From assembly GCF_024323335.1 (NCBI RefSeq), contig NC_066585.1, positions 533,090,582-533,154,581 on the forward strand: a DNA stretch of 64,000 nucleotides. Direction: 5' to 3'. This document shows, piece by piece, positions 1 through 11,479 of the stretch. How positions within the stretch are numbered: the first letter of the stretch is position 1; each line of letters opens with the position of its first letter. Source of the stretch: Lathyrus oleraceus (taxonomy: Eukaryota > Streptophyta > Magnoliopsida > Fabales > Fabaceae). The notes under the pieces were generated by a model, which did no database searches, was not told where the DNA came from, and worked only from the letters and a program-made list of their open reading frames with translations. A program made the position numbers and the translations under genes.

Positions 1-866
1 CAACCTCACGTCTCTCTCACGAAATATCCTCCCTCATCGCGACCTCATGTCACAATCTCACATCCAAAGGCGAGCAAAAATCAACGGTAAAAAGGAAAAT
101 CCCCAAACGAAGACTTACTTTCGGCAACGATAATGACTCAGGTAAATCTTGAACTTTCTTCCCTCGCCTCTTTTATCTCGATTCAACTTTGATTTTGGAA
201 CTAGCTTCTCCCCTTTAAAATCGCGGCCGCCTCCAAATCTCAGGGTTTTTAGTTTTCAAATTTCTCCTTTCTTTCTGTTGTTCTCACTCACTATTTATCC
301 CTCATGAATTAGGGTTTGAATAGGTGTCTTTGGTGTTACAAGAAGTTACTCTGCGAAGCTCCTTTTGTGCTCAGAAGTTGGAGTGGCCTTTTTTTGATGC
401 TAGAATCGGAACGGTAATCTGAGCATGAACTTTCTCCTTGAATTTTGTCTTAATTCCAAATTGGGGATTTTCTGGATTTCTGCATTTTTACTAATTAATT
501 TGTTCTTTTTACTGCAGTGACTTTCTTGGTGAAAACTCAAGAGCAGTTTTGGTGAGTAGAAACGAAAACGAAACGGTTTGGGATGAACAGGTTGTATGGT
601 GCTTGTGGAATTGGCATTGTCGCAACATTCGACTTCAGTCTGGGCAGGGAATCCCAAGGAGATAATCTGTAAGCTTTTATTTATGTCTACCGTGTGTATC
701 ATTGACTCGGTGAATTTATGCTAAGATTGTTGAGTTTGATACCGTGCAGGTTATGCTGGACCTTCCAGGCTTGGAGACAACTCCTGCTTCTCAGTTTCTC
801 TATTACAATCACCGATTGGTCATGCCCAAGTTGCTCTGATCGGAAAAGGTTGTAGGTTGTTTCAAA
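1..866 (+). other. Unrecognised exon-like sequence
   Basis: I do not recognise a gene here. The + strand has exon/intron texture. An open stretch at about 3-139 ends in AG before GTAAAT. A pyrimidine-rich tract ends in TGCAG near 516, and another TGCAG near 750 is followed by an open stretch to about 856. A short open frame at 583-672 ends at a GTAAGC that could be a donor. None of the translations resembles a family I can name, so this may be a leader or a captured gene fragment like those just downstream on the other strand. The window begins inside it. Confidence 0.25.
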
Positions 867-867
867 C

Positions 868-1728
868 TGTTTTCTTCCTTGCAAACTTTATATCCGAGAT
901 AGAAGCAATAATCTCTGTGAAAACGATCTGGACCCAGGGGCCTCCTGTTCTTCAAATAATTTGGCATGGGAATCACATAAGGCTGACTGCAGCAAGTCAA
1001 CAAGACGGATTGAGCCCTTTGAACTGCTATATGCCAATGTATTACAATGTGTCGGGTGAAATTCTGCTGATGTTATAACCTCAGTAAGGTCCTCCATATT
1101 TGCAGGCTTTACATTGGCAATATTAAAACTTTGATTGCTAATTTCCAGGTTCCAAAGATTTATTTGCAAATCGTCGGCGGATATGAAAGTTTCTCCATCG
1201 CTGTTATTTGAAATAGAATTGATGTGATAATCATGAGCATGTCTCTATACTCTACGACATCGAGCCAACAGACTGCTCTCATGGCCAGCCACTACCGAGG
1301 GTAATCTTAGTGACGGTAAGCCTCCGGATGGAAATGAGAAATCGTTGCTTTGACAACTATATGTTTTATCTGAAGATCCTCCATTAGCAAGATGTGGCTT
1401 AAGGATACAAGAATTGCTTGAACTTGGGATAGATCCATTTCCATTCTTTTGAAGGGTCAATATTCATGTCAGAAACTTTCTTCACCTTCTTTTCTTGATC
1501 CTTCCAAAATTTGATTGTTTTGTCATTAGTAGACAGGAGGAATACAGCACGGTTAGCGGTTTGGCACCATTTTGTTCTGTTAATTTTCTCTTCTATTTCC
1601 AAGCTCTTAAGATAGTCAAACTCAGGCTCATGACTCTGAAACTCGGTTTTATAGCAGAACTCAGGATGTAGATCCGCCCAATTGGTGCTGTAACTGGCAG
1701 GGGTTTTATCGTTAGTGAACAAAAACAA
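868..1728 (-). pseudogene. PP2A regulatory subunit B55 fragment, broken
   Basis: The minus strand encodes the middle of a plant B55-type regulatory subunit of protein phosphatase 2A, a WD40-propeller protein that selects phosphatase substrates. Recognisable blocks in order are [20 protein letters not shown] (about 1660-1590), [43 protein letters not shown] and [20 protein letters not shown]. The piece runs from near the end of the first propeller blade to ISDIKFA, and both ends of the protein are missing. There is a frameshift near 1450, an in-frame TAG near 1230 (in place of a Tyr codon) and a frameshift near 930. No intron interrupts about 270 codons, which suggests a cDNA-derived copy or a single captured exon block. 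The family call is firm and non-function is clear. Confidence 0.85.
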
Positions 1729-1789
1729 CTGTTGTTGTTGTTGCTATTGTTATTATGTCTTGCACTTTCAAAAATTCTTATGCGCATTT

Positions 1790-1960
1790 TTGGATCTTTT
1801 TGCAGATGCAGGTTTTTACTTTTCCATCTGATATCTAGTGGGATTCCGGCTAGGTGTACATTACTCGGAACAGGGTAATTTTCAATATCCCAAAGGATAG
1901 AAACCGAGCCATCTAAAGAGCTACGGTGTTGCTGGCTTAAAAGACACTGAATTATGCTTG
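1790..1960 (-). pseudogene. NYN-domain-like gene fragment
   Basis: A short open minus-strand segment reads SILWDIENYPVPSNV. This resembles the start of the NYN/limkain-type nuclease domain in plant proteins (usual form WDIENCPVP, with the first acidic metal-binding residues D and E present). About 55 codons are open, then the similarity fades into an AAC-rich stretch. No start codon, no second half and no splice structure are visible. The call rests on one motif and is tentative. It lies in the same orientation as the B55 piece and directly upstream of it on that strand. Confidence 0.4.
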
Positions 1961-2109
1961 CATTTGATTCAGTAATATTTTGTCCCTTCTACTCCAAGGG
2001 GTCCCCGGACATTGTCGGTGTAAATCTGCTACTTGAGTTAGCCATCAGTGTACTAGAAAACCAGAACTTCCTTATGTATAATAGATAAGGAAGTAGCAAT
2101 AACTGATGG

Positions 2110-2330
2110 ATGGATCAAATACGATGATGTCCGATACGCATATGAATCCGTGATTGAGGTGTCGTCCTGGTGTTATTTTGTACCGTGGTAAATTATTGGA
2201 CTTACCGGTTTTGTTGTTGCATTTGCAGGAAAACGGAATCTTAATGACTTGGCGAGCGTTCTTCTCGGTCTTGTTTGACTTGGACGGTAACGCGGGCAGT
2301 TGATGCTTCAACGATGAGCAATGGTGGCTA
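2110..2330 (-). pseudogene. LysM-domain-like gene fragment
   Basis: The minus strand encodes VIKIPFSCKCNNKTGKSNN followed by YKITPG. This matches the inter-LysM linker and next-domain start of plant LysM proteins of the LYM type (usual pattern IPF.C.C.NGTG.S....Y.V..GD), which bind chitin or peptidoglycan at the cell surface. A frameshift just after ITPG breaks the reading frame. Only about 70 codons are recognisable, and neither signal peptide nor GPI signal is present. It is probably another captured fragment. Confidence 0.4.
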
Positions 2331-2399
2331 CGGTTTGGATTCGTGAAAAATGAAGCAGGTATGAGTGACAGAAGCAGGAGGTAAAGGATCATTAGCCAA

Positions 2400-2735
2400 A
2401 TGATCAGCTTGAATCAAAACCTGGGGCACTTCCCATGAAGTCTCCTCGGTTTCAACATTCCAGTAGTAATAAAGTTGGCTTTCTTCATGCATCACTATCT
2501 TCCAGCCTGAACTGACGCCACTTCCATCTTGGTCATCAAAATGCTCTGACGCATTCATTAGATCTTGGGAAACCATTCCATTTTGCATATTACCAAGAGC
2601 AACGTCACTTCCATTTTCTTCACTGTATTTAACATCCATCGAGGTTGAATTTTGCATTGTATCCTGAAGTCCATTATTCTGAGCAACAGAATCTATAGAA
2701 ACACTGATATCCAGGAGTTTTAAGTATTCCATGAT
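2400..2735 (-). pseudogene. WW-domain protein fragment (FNBP4-like)
   Basis: The minus-strand frame starting at ATG 2732 gives an acidic, Asn/Ser-rich stretch. It is followed by a WW domain at about residues 78-108: SGWKIVMHEESQLYYYWNVE then TEETSWEVPQV. The first Trp, the YYYWN block, the second Trp and the Pro are all present. Plant proteins related to formin-binding protein 4 have this sequence style. Downstream the frame runs into unrelated sequence at about 2400. Upstream, 2740-2880 is partly open on the same strand, with an SLVNLCIRVLGRPLENI-like segment I cannot name. This is one exon or exon pair of a larger gene, not a complete gene. Confidence 0.6.
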
Positions 2736-2879
2736 TCTTCATTAATATTCTCCAAAGGTCTTCCAAGAACTCTAATGCAAAGGTTGACTAGACTTTGAGG
2801 CTTTTTCTTCTTAGATAGAAATCCGGGAAATTGAGGATGGTTGATTACGGCAATGGAGGACTTGGATTTGGAATTAGAT

Positions 2880-3575
2880 TGGAATTGGGATTAGATGTGA
2901 ATTATGGTTATATCTCGGTTGTGATTTTTTCTTTTTCCTTTCTGATGAAATTTGGGAATTGGTTGTAATGTAGAAGTTAACTGTAGGATATGGATGTGAT
3001 GCATTGTTATGCCTGAATGTTAAATGAAAACGTATGTATGAAAATGAGTTTGGGAATGCTTGAAAGTTGAATGTTATTGAATGTTATGAAATGAGTATGT
3101 ACTATTTTGATTTGGGATGAACTATGGATGAAAAATGGATCATGTCTGGTTATAAAAGGGATTCTTAGAAATAATCCAAGACTAATTTAAATATCAATTT
3201 AAATAAAAATAACAAATCAGTAAAAACCAAATTAAAATCAAATTAATTCATAATTTGTTAAAATTACTTTGATATCAATTCTAACATTTATTTGAAAATT
3301 AAAATCAATTAGAGTTTGAATTATTAGTAAAAATAACAATTAAAATTAAATTAAAATTTGGAATTAAACTTAATTTGAAATAAAAATCAAATTGAAAAAT
3401 TAAAAAGTCAAATGATTAAAATCCATTTTATAATCAAAAGCACCATGATCAAAAGGCATAGACAATGACCAATGTGTAACAAAAATATGAATGTATGCAA
3501 ATGAACCTTAGGCCAAGTGCCAAACAAAAAATGAAAAAAATGAAAAAAATTCAGGACCAAAATTGGGGTATGACA
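2880..3575 (-). mobile_element. Tat-type gypsy LTR, 5' end fragment
   Basis: Read on the minus strand, the element edge at 3575 starts TGTCATACCCCAATTTTGG. This is the same style of LTR start as TGTAAGACCCCAATTTTG at 11493 and TGTCATACCCTAATTTT at 26459. The sequence behind it is AT-rich and noncoding. The inner limit toward 2880 is uncertain because the gene fragments begin there without a visible border. No target duplication could be tested. Confidence 0.5.
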
Positions 3576-4066
3576 ATACCGTCAACGACAACATTCAGAA
3601 CATGCTGACTCAACTGCTTCAGAGGATGCCTCCGCCTCCCAACCCTTAGGCACTTAGGATTTTGTTTGTTTGTTGTCATGTTTTCCTTGTTCTGATGTTT
3701 GCTTATTTGCTCTCTTGCCATTATCTCTGTTGCTTTTTTTTATCTGAATATAACATCTTTTTGATTTACTTGTCTAAGTCTTTTTGATTCTGACAAAAAG
3801 GGGGAGAAACCAATATAGCTCTGATGAACATTGTCTAATACCTTAAGCCTCTGCAACATATTATTTTCTTAAAAAATAAATTCATCTAACATTGGACTTA
3901 AGAAATTGCAGAAGGTATAAGAGAAACTTCATTCCCTCAGAAGCTCTGGTAAGAACTTCTGAACTCCCTAACCTATCTCAGGGGGAGCCCTCTTCTATCT
4001 GATCTGATTTTTGTTATGTTTCATCTGCTATCTAAGTTTGTTTTGTCATCATCAAAAGGGGGAGAT
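3576..4066 (+). mobile_element. SIRE-like copia 3' internal end
   Basis: A short open tail ends QRMPPPPNP-stop at 3648. It is followed by a T-rich spacer with two AAAGGGGGAGA tracts (near 3796 and 4055). Such tracts are characteristic of SIRE/Maximus copia elements downstream of their last frame. The second tract abuts the LTR and acts as the polypurine tract for plus-strand priming. Everything upstream (gag, pol) is missing; the fragment joins the Tat LTR at 3575. Confidence 0.6.
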
Positions 4067-5139
4067 TGTAAGAACAAAAATTGTTCTACAACAGATTCCA
4101 TGATTTTGATGATAACAAAGGATGAAACCAAAAATGGCACCCTAACGAAAAGTTTCTAAGTGTGCAGGGTTCTAAGGAAAGAAGGAAGAGATCTGATGAC
4201 GTCATCAGATACAGAATCATATCAAATACAAATTATCAAAAGATCAGAAGCATCTGAAGTAGAAACACGCTCAAGAAGTTCTAACTCTGAGCAAAACAAC
4301 AAAATATCAGAAGCATCTGAAGAAGAAATACACTCTAGAAGTTCTGACTCTGAACAACGGTATATCATTCCAGAAGCTCTCAGCATCATCTGAAGACATC
4401 ATCAGAAGCTCCAAATCAACACAGCAAGATTCCAAGATTCCCAGAGTCACGCAGATTTTGGTAATGGATTTTCTAAATACAGAAAGAGTAACGTTAACTT
4501 GAAATTCAATGTGGAAATTGATTTCCTAATACAGAAAGAGTAACGTTAATTTCAAATTCAAATGGAAAGGAACCATTTTTGGAAAGAAGTTTTTCGAGGA
4601 GAAAAAGTTGTTTTGGCAACAAACAACATAAGTTATGGCACTAATTCTTATTCAAGAAAAATTATCTGCTATGAATTTTCCAACGGCTCTTTCTCTCCTA
4701 TATAAAGGACAGCAATCAACTTTGAGAGGTTAAGAAGCAAGCATACACTAAAAACATTTTTATCTCTCTCAATATTTCACAAAGCTTTTGCTTAAGAACG
4801 TGAAACACTTTTGTTCTTACTGTTGTAATATTTGCTTATCTTAGAAGCACTCTAGATTACATTGTCTTTCATCTATTGTTTTATTTCCTCAAGTGACTCT
4901 GCGCAGTCTGTATACTTGAGAGGACTAAGAGATCCTTCTCTTAGACGTTGGTTGTAAACAATCTTTCAAGATTAGTGGATTAAGTCCTTGTTGAAGGCGA
5001 AATCACCTTGGCCGGGTGGACTGGAGTAGCTTTGTGTTATAAGCGAACCAGTATAAATTCCTTGTGTGGTTTTTATTTTTAAAAAGTGCTTATTTTCCAA
5101 AACAATTCAAACCCCCCTTTCTTGTTTTTCTCACCTTCA
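4067..5139 (+). mobile_element. SIRE-like copia LTR
   Basis: The LTR starts TGTAAGAACAAAAATTG directly after the purine tract and ends CTCACCTTCA at about 5139, 1073 bp. The sequence has the SIRE/Maximus look, with TTTTGATGATAACAAAGGATG near the start and a C-run before the end. It is immediately followed by Tat integrase codons, so the element went into that gene. The opposite flank is lost, so the target duplication cannot be checked. Confidence 0.7.
4699..4706 (+). promoter_or_regulatory. TATA box of SIRE-like LTR
   Basis: TATATAAA lies about 630 bp into the LTR and is followed by a GA/CA-rich start-site region, as expected at a U3/R border. No experimental start site is implied. Confidence 0.5.
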
Positions 5140-5495
5140 TCTTGATGGAAGCCAAGTTGACTGATGCTGAATGGATTCAGAGTCGTTACGACCAGTTGAA
5201 TTTGATTGAAGAGAAGCGATTGACTGCCATGTGCCATGGTCAGTTATATCAGCAGAGAATGAAGAAAGCATTCAACAAGAAGGTCAAGCCTCGTGTGTTC
5301 CGAGAAGGTGACCTCGTGCTCAAGAAAGTCTTGTCTTTCGCGCCCGATTCCAGGGGCAAGTGGACTCTAAACTATGAAGGTCCATATGTTGTTAAGAGAG
5401 CCTTTTCAAGCGGTGATTTGATGCTTACAACAATGGATGGGGAGGATTTCACTCGTCCTGTGAATTCAGATGCAGTCAAGAAATACTTTGCCTAA
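5140..5495 (+). pseudogene. Tat/Ogre integrase C-terminus
   Basis: This is the last 118 or so codons of a Ty3/gypsy Tat-lineage polyprotein. It includes DAEWIQSRYDQLNLIEEKRL, a basic helix, the GDLVLKK strand and GKWTLNYEGPYVV, ending at the TAA at 5493-5495. The GPY/F-type module near the end binds DNA or chromatin in integrase. The catalytic core and everything upstream are cut away by the SIRE-like LTR ending at 5139. The nearest ATG in frame (5064) lies inside that LTR and is not a real start. A second, more broken copy lies at 44714-44990 on the other strand. Confidence 0.85.
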
Positions 5496-7428
5496 AAAGA
5501 AAAACAGAATGGCTCGCTAAGTTGAAAACCCGAAAGGGCGGCTTAGGCAAAAATGAGCGTCTCGGTGGAGAACCCGCAAGGGCGATCCAGGCAAAAGTTA
5601 GAGACATAAAAAAAAGAATATTTGCATCCCGCTAGATTGAGTACCTCACCCTGGGGCAATCTAGGCAAAAATTAGGGATTTGGCAAGTAACTGCATCTCG
5701 ATAAGACTTTCTGTTCCGCAGCTGTCTGTTCGTCAGAGATTCTCGATTCGTCGTCGACTGGAGCTTCGAATACATTGAAATTCAAATTGGTAGAGAAAGG
5801 ATCATTATGTTCAATGTAGCCCTCTTCCAATATATATCACTGATTTCAAATTTGTACAGATCTATGGAGTCTTTCCATTTGTAGGCTACCATTCCATCAA
5901 ATAAATTTGAGCTTTTATCCAATTATTTGCACTCTTATTTGTTTCAATTCGACAAATGTTTTGCATGTTTTAATTGATAAAATGTCATTGTTTAAACAAA
6001 ATAATCTTTTTTTCAAATCGTTGTTTTAAACAAAGTGAACATTCACAATGATGAAAGGATACTTAAGAAGTTCTCAGTGCTCTCCCAAGGGTGGCATGAT
6101 TTCCAACAGGTAAGACATTTGTTCATATTCCCTGGCTTGGTTGTATCCTCTTTCTCCAGTGTTGTTGTTGGGGTTGTTCCCCAAGCAGAGCATTTGTTGG
6201 GGTTTTTCCCCAAGCAGAGTGTTTGTTGAGACTTCATAGTCCTCTCCAACAATATTCTCTCCTCAGCATGGGTGCTTTTCTTTGGAAGAATCAGTGGTTG
6301 GTAGGTTGACACCCCGGTACTTTGTCTGCTTCCTCAGCACAGTCGCTAGTAGAATTGTTGATATGAGGTACTTCATTTGTGCTATATCTCTCCCCATCAG
6401 AGTGCTTGTTGAAGTTTTTACCTCTTATCCCTTCAGCAGAGCAGTGGTTATGTTCCTCCTCAGCGGTTGATGATTTCCTCCTGGATGGTTCAGTATTTGG
6501 TGGTTGATCCCCAGCTCTCCTCCTCATCCCCAGTGGAGCCACCAGTAGATTTGTGGTATGATGGATTTTATCTGTGTGATTCCCCTACAGAATCCCTGCC
6601 AGAGTGGTAACCTCAACAGGGTTGCTTTTATGGCAGTTTCTGCCTGTTGAAATCTCTGTTTCCCCAGTTGGGCCGGTTGGTGATCTATCATCCATGGATT
6701 GGTTGATTCCCTGATGCTTTTGATCCCTAGTAGAGTGACTTGTTGCAGAATCTACTTATGTGATCTATTTTTCCCTCAGTGGGTTTATCCCCAAGGGAGT
6801 GGCTGACAGTATCCCCAGTAGAGTTGCTTGTGCGGCCAGATTCTACTTGTGTGTTCTGTTCTCTTCGACAGTTCTTGCTTATGCAGTGAACTTTTGTTTC
6901 CCAGTTGATACAGAGGACCCCCCTGCAGAAATCTCAGGATTTCTCCATTTCCCCCAACAGATTCGTCTTTGTGGTTGTTTATGTCTGTTGTGACTTTCTG
7001 TTCCTCAGTTGGGTTAATTGTTGATCCATCACTCAGAGATTTTGTGATTTCCTTGATATCTCTGACATCTTTTGCCTCCCCGCAGATCTTTGCTTCTTAG
7101 CTTGAAGATCTCCAGTAGATTGGCTCTCCAGTTGGTTTTTCCCTGGAAGTGTAGTACCGGGCGTTTGATTCCTGGGCCTGTTTGTGTTAGAAATGTCTGT
7201 TTTGTCAGCATTCATCAAACATAAATCACGCATATTCATGCATACTTTCAACATTTAGATATTCATGTTGCATTTTGCCATATGTCTTTTGTTTGTTGTT
7301 CCCTGTTATGGGTGATATAGATCTCTCCAATAGATCTCTCCAAGTAGATGTCGGGTGTTTAATCTCTCAACATAGAGTCAGCCCATAAGCAGAAAGTGTC
7401 TGTCTTTCCTTCTGCAGTTCCCCACTGA

Positions 7429-8795
7429 GATATTGTTGGTGTAAGCCCTAGAGGCCAATACTTTTGGTACTTGTATCGAATTATTTATTAATAATAAAAG
7501 GCATTTTCTTTATTATGGTTGATTAATAAAGTCCCTAGAATAGATAGTCCATTTAATGTATTAAGTGTGACTTAATCATGAGAACACATTAAACATAAGG
7601 ACACTATTCTTAAAGTATCCGTAGTCGAGCTTTAGTGTGAAGTGGGATAACATTAAAGCATTAAGACTATTATGTTTGTAGACTGATGATCACATCTCAT
7701 GGATCATGGATAAAGAGTTATCAAGTCTTAAACATAGGTATGAATATTAGGAGTAATATTTATACCGGATTGACCCGCTATGAGAATACTATATAGAAAG
7801 TTATGCAAAGTGTCATAAGTTATTCTCATGGTGATAATAGTGTATACCACTCTTCGACCTGAAACCACTATGGATCCTAGATGTAGAGTTGAGTGCCTTA
7901 TTACTGATCCAACGTTATCCGTAACTGGATGACCATAAAGACAGTTGATGAGTACTCCACGAAGCATGCTGAGGGACATGAGTGTCCTAGATGGAATTTG
8001 CCAATCCTGCGTAACAGGATAAATGTCTATGGGCCCAATATTGAACTGGACAAGGGTGACACGGTCTATACCTTGTGTTCAATATAGACATAAGGGCAAA
8101 GGGGTAATTATACACATAATTATTATCACAGGAGGTTTTGTCAGATCACATGACATTTTCGTGACTTGGGCAGCAGTGATGTGTTGCTAGATACCGCTCA
8201 CTGTTTATTATGTTAAATGCGTGATTTAATATAATTGCCAACGCCGCGAAAACCTATAGGGTCACACACAAAGGACGGATTGATGAGAGATAGAATAATT
8301 AAGGAACATCGTAAGGTACGGTGTACTTAAGCAGAATACGAAATATGGTAAGGTACCAAATACTTAAGTGATTTTGGCATATTATGAGATATAGGCCAAA
8401 ATGCACTTAAGTGGGCTTTTTGGCTTGAAGCCCACACAAGTGGTTCTATAAATAGAGCTCTTGTGCAGAAGCTTTGTATGGGAATACAACACAACTGAAG
8501 AGTTGGAATTTCGTATCTCTCTCTCACTCAAAACCTTCATTCATAATAGCTAGCACTGCGATTGAAGGAATTCGTTCGTGTGGATTGAGTAGAGACGTTG
8601 TCATCGTTCAACGTTCGTGATCGCCCCGTGGATCTGTATCAAAGGTTTTGATCATTATCAGAGATCTGCACCAAAGGTTTGAATCGCCACAAGAGGTAAC
8701 GATTCTATCACTGATCATGCCCATTCGTAAGGATCACTAAATGGAGAAAATTTTAAATTCCGCTGCGCCTTAGATGGCAATTCTCCAACAGATAT
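7429..8795 (+). mobile_element. Solo LTR, Angela-type copia
   Basis: A complete LTR at 7434-8790 (1357 bp) starts TGTTGGTGTAAGCCC and ends TTCTCCAACA. It is flanked on both sides by the 5-bp duplication GATAT (7429-7433 and 8791-8795). It matches the LTRs of the Angela element at 56192-63672 along its whole length but is clearly more diverged. There is no internal sequence, so the full element was removed by recombination between its two LTRs. It sits in the Tat 3' untranslated region and is therefore younger than that element. Confidence 0.95.
8447..8454 (+). promoter_or_regulatory. TATA box of solo Angela LTR
   Basis: TATAAATA follows the hairpin GTGGGCTT...AAGCCCAC and precedes a short CT tract (8515-8528), the same order as in the two full-element LTRs. 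Confidence 0.6.
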
Positions 8796-8879
8796 ATCCT
8801 CGTGGATGATGGTTTCTTCCATTTCCTCCCAACACATATATTGGGATGGATATCCCTATTGAGTTATATCCTCTTTAGG

Positions 8880-10740
8880 ACGAGTTTTGATTCAGTTTGC
8901 CTGTTTGGTTTGATCCTGAATTGGCATTTTTCAACCTTGTGCTTCCCTGTGGAATAAATGAATAATTTGCCCAGTAACCGGCAAAAATTCTTTTTATCCC
9001 CAGCGGAATCTTTTGGGCCTCTACCCTTATACCGGTAGTTGTAAGTCCTATGTTCCTTTTCCTCTTGGCGGAATTTGTGGTTATATACCTTTTATTCCTC
9101 AGCAAGAGTCGATGGTTTTCTACCCAGTAGTCGGTAGTAGTAAATCCTATTTTCCTGCTCTCCAGCAGTTTGTGGTTTGTTATAAACCCTATTTTGTTTC
9201 CCGTGCGGATTTGTGATTCTTTCATTCCCCACGCAGAGTTGTTGGTTTTCTACCCGTATTCGGTAGATGTAAACCCTACTTTTTATCCTCATCAGAGTTG
9301 TTGGCTACTACCCAGTAATTCGGTAGTTATAAGTCCTATCTCTTTTCCCCTAGCAGAGGTAACCTTTGTGGTTCATTCTGGTTGATGGTGGATTTTGTGG
9401 TCTTCTACCCAGTATTCGGTAGTTGTAAATCCTATATTGTTGTGGTTTTACCCCCAACGGAGTCTGTGCAGTATTGTGGATAATTGCCGTTTGCTAGCAA
9501 TTTTATCCTCAGCCAGAGCTTGTGGTTTTCTACCCCGTATTCGGTAGTTGTAAACCCTAATTTCTCCCCTTTGCAGAGTTAACCTTGTTGTTCATCCTAA
9601 CCGATGATGGTTACTCTTTGTGGTTATCTTCATTCAATATTCGATGTTGATATTCCCTCCTTGCTTCTGGGTAATTGCCGTTTGCTAGCAATTGTGTCCC
9701 CAGCAAGTCCTTGTGGATAATTGCTGTTTATGCAATTCATCCCCAGCGGGTCATCTTTCATTTACCCTTTTGCTTGGTAATGATTGTTGCTCCCTTCGAT
9801 CGATCATCTTTATATACCTAGTTTTGGTATCCCGATGTCTTTCTTTTCGGTGGATTTATCCTTTATTAACCCAATAACCGGTTGTGGATAATCTTCCATG
9901 CGAGTATACTATCCACGTTCTGACGGTAATGGATAATATATCTCATGCACTCTTCAGTCGAAGCCTGTTGTGTTTCCCCAGTCGAGTAAGATTCGTTATT
10001 CCTTTGTGGAATCGAATATTCTTTGTTTCTCGGATAATTGCCGGATGCTTGCAATTTATCCCCTGTGAGTTGTCTGTCGTATGCCCTGTTGTTATTGGTA
10101 ACGATTGTCTCTCTTTTTGGTTGGTCACCTATTATATACCCAGTAACCGGTATCTCTGGTGTCTCTTCCTTTTCGAGTATGTTATTCACGTTCTGACGGT
10201 AATGAATAATATATCTCGTTCACTCTTTGGTTGGAATCCTTTGTTGATTTTCCCCAGCGGAGTAAGATTCGTATTCTTTGTAGAATCGAATATCCATCCT
10301 TTGATAAGTTGCGTTTTGCTCTCTTCAGGATGAGTGTCTTGGCATATATACCAATTCACGTTTCAGTAGGTCACCTATTATATACCCAGTAACCGGTATC
10401 CCTGGTGTTTCATTCCATGCGAGTGTATTATCTACGTTCTGACGGTAATAGATAATATATCTCATGCGAGTATACTATCCACGTTCTGACGGTAATGGAT
10501 ATTATATCTCATGCGCTCTTTGGGTTTGTTTCCCAGCTGAGTAAGATTCGTTTTCCCGTTGCGGAGTCGAATGTCCATCCTGTAAGTCGATTTGCTTTTT
10601 CAAGCCCTCCTTTCGGATGATGAGTGTTTTGGCATATATACCAATTCAGTTTTGGTCGGTCACCTATTATATACCCAGTAACCGGTATCCCTGGTGTTCC
10701 TTCCTTTCTACTCCCTATTATGACCTTGGTCCCCTGTGGA
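8880..10740 (+). repeat. Hairpin-rich module array in Tat 3' UTR
   Basis: Recurring modules carry inverted repeats. Four are AATTGC...GCAATT hairpins (9482-9502, 9673-9693, 9719-9737, 10036-10056). Several are CTACC...GGTAG hairpins (for example near 9016, 9120, 9250 and 9530). Four share the loop CGTTCTGACGGTAA with different stems (9910-9935, 10182-10209, 10427-10456, 10476-10501). Spacers often contain CCCCAGC(A/G)GAGT. The array is noncoding. Confidence 0.8.
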
Positions 10741-11479
10741 GTCAGATTTTCCTGAGTCGATGTACCTTTTTAGGTCTTTCTCAGATGTTTGGATGATTAA
10801 TATCTCTCACCCTTATATCGGTCTTAGATATTCATTCTTCCTGAGTTTGTTACCCTTATACCGGTAACACCTCATTTCTTTGTTGCTTCCACAGGAGAGT
10901 CTTTTTGTTAGACTTTCTCCAATGGAGTTTCTTGTGGTGATTTTACCCTTTTGCTGTATTGGCGCTTTCCCCAATATATGCATTTTTTCCCGGCAGGGAG
11001 ATTCTGTGTGAATCTTTCCCCAGTCCGAGTCCGGATTTTTATCCGAAGTATCCTTTATGGATAGTTTGAGTCAGCTTGTGTCTTTCCGATGGAGGTGGTC
11101 TCCTTTGGAATTTTTCTTTTCCCAGTTTGAGTCCTTTTTCCCCCCAGTGAGGGCTCTAGTCCAGTCGTGTTTTGTTCACGCCGTGTCAGAATGTTCCCTA
11201 ATTCAGAGTCGTGTCCTGCTCACGCATTCTTTTTCTTTTTCTTATCCCCATGAGAGTCTTGTTAAAGTCTCTGTTTCTGGTGAGTGTATTACTCCGATGG
11301 ATCGTCTTTCCTTCTTTGTGGACCCATATCCCCCACAGAGGTTGTTTCTTTTGCATGCATATATTTGCATCATGAGGTCTCTTAGGGACCAAAATTTGTC
11401 TCATTACTGTTATTTAAGCCCATTCTACCGCGTCGAGATGAAGATTTCTAAACTTCACTTCTCCGGTTAGAATGACCTT

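Noticed and set aside
1..866. Intact host gene at the window start
   Set aside because: Splice-like sites exist but the open pieces do not join into one recognisable frame, and no family could be named.
3576..5139. Full SIRE element
   Set aside because: Only the 3' tail and one LTR are present; the 5' side ends abruptly at another LTR.
9884..10333. 149-codon frame in the Tat 3' UTR with repeated HVLTVM(D/N)NIS
   Set aside because: The protein repeats mirror the DNA hairpin modules (ACGTTCTGACGGTAATG). Modules of other lengths nearby break the frame, so coding is not conserved.
11057..11470. 137-codon frame before the Tat LTR
   Set aside because: No motif. It lies in the 3' untranslated region, next to the polypurine tract, in low-complexity T/C-rich sequence.
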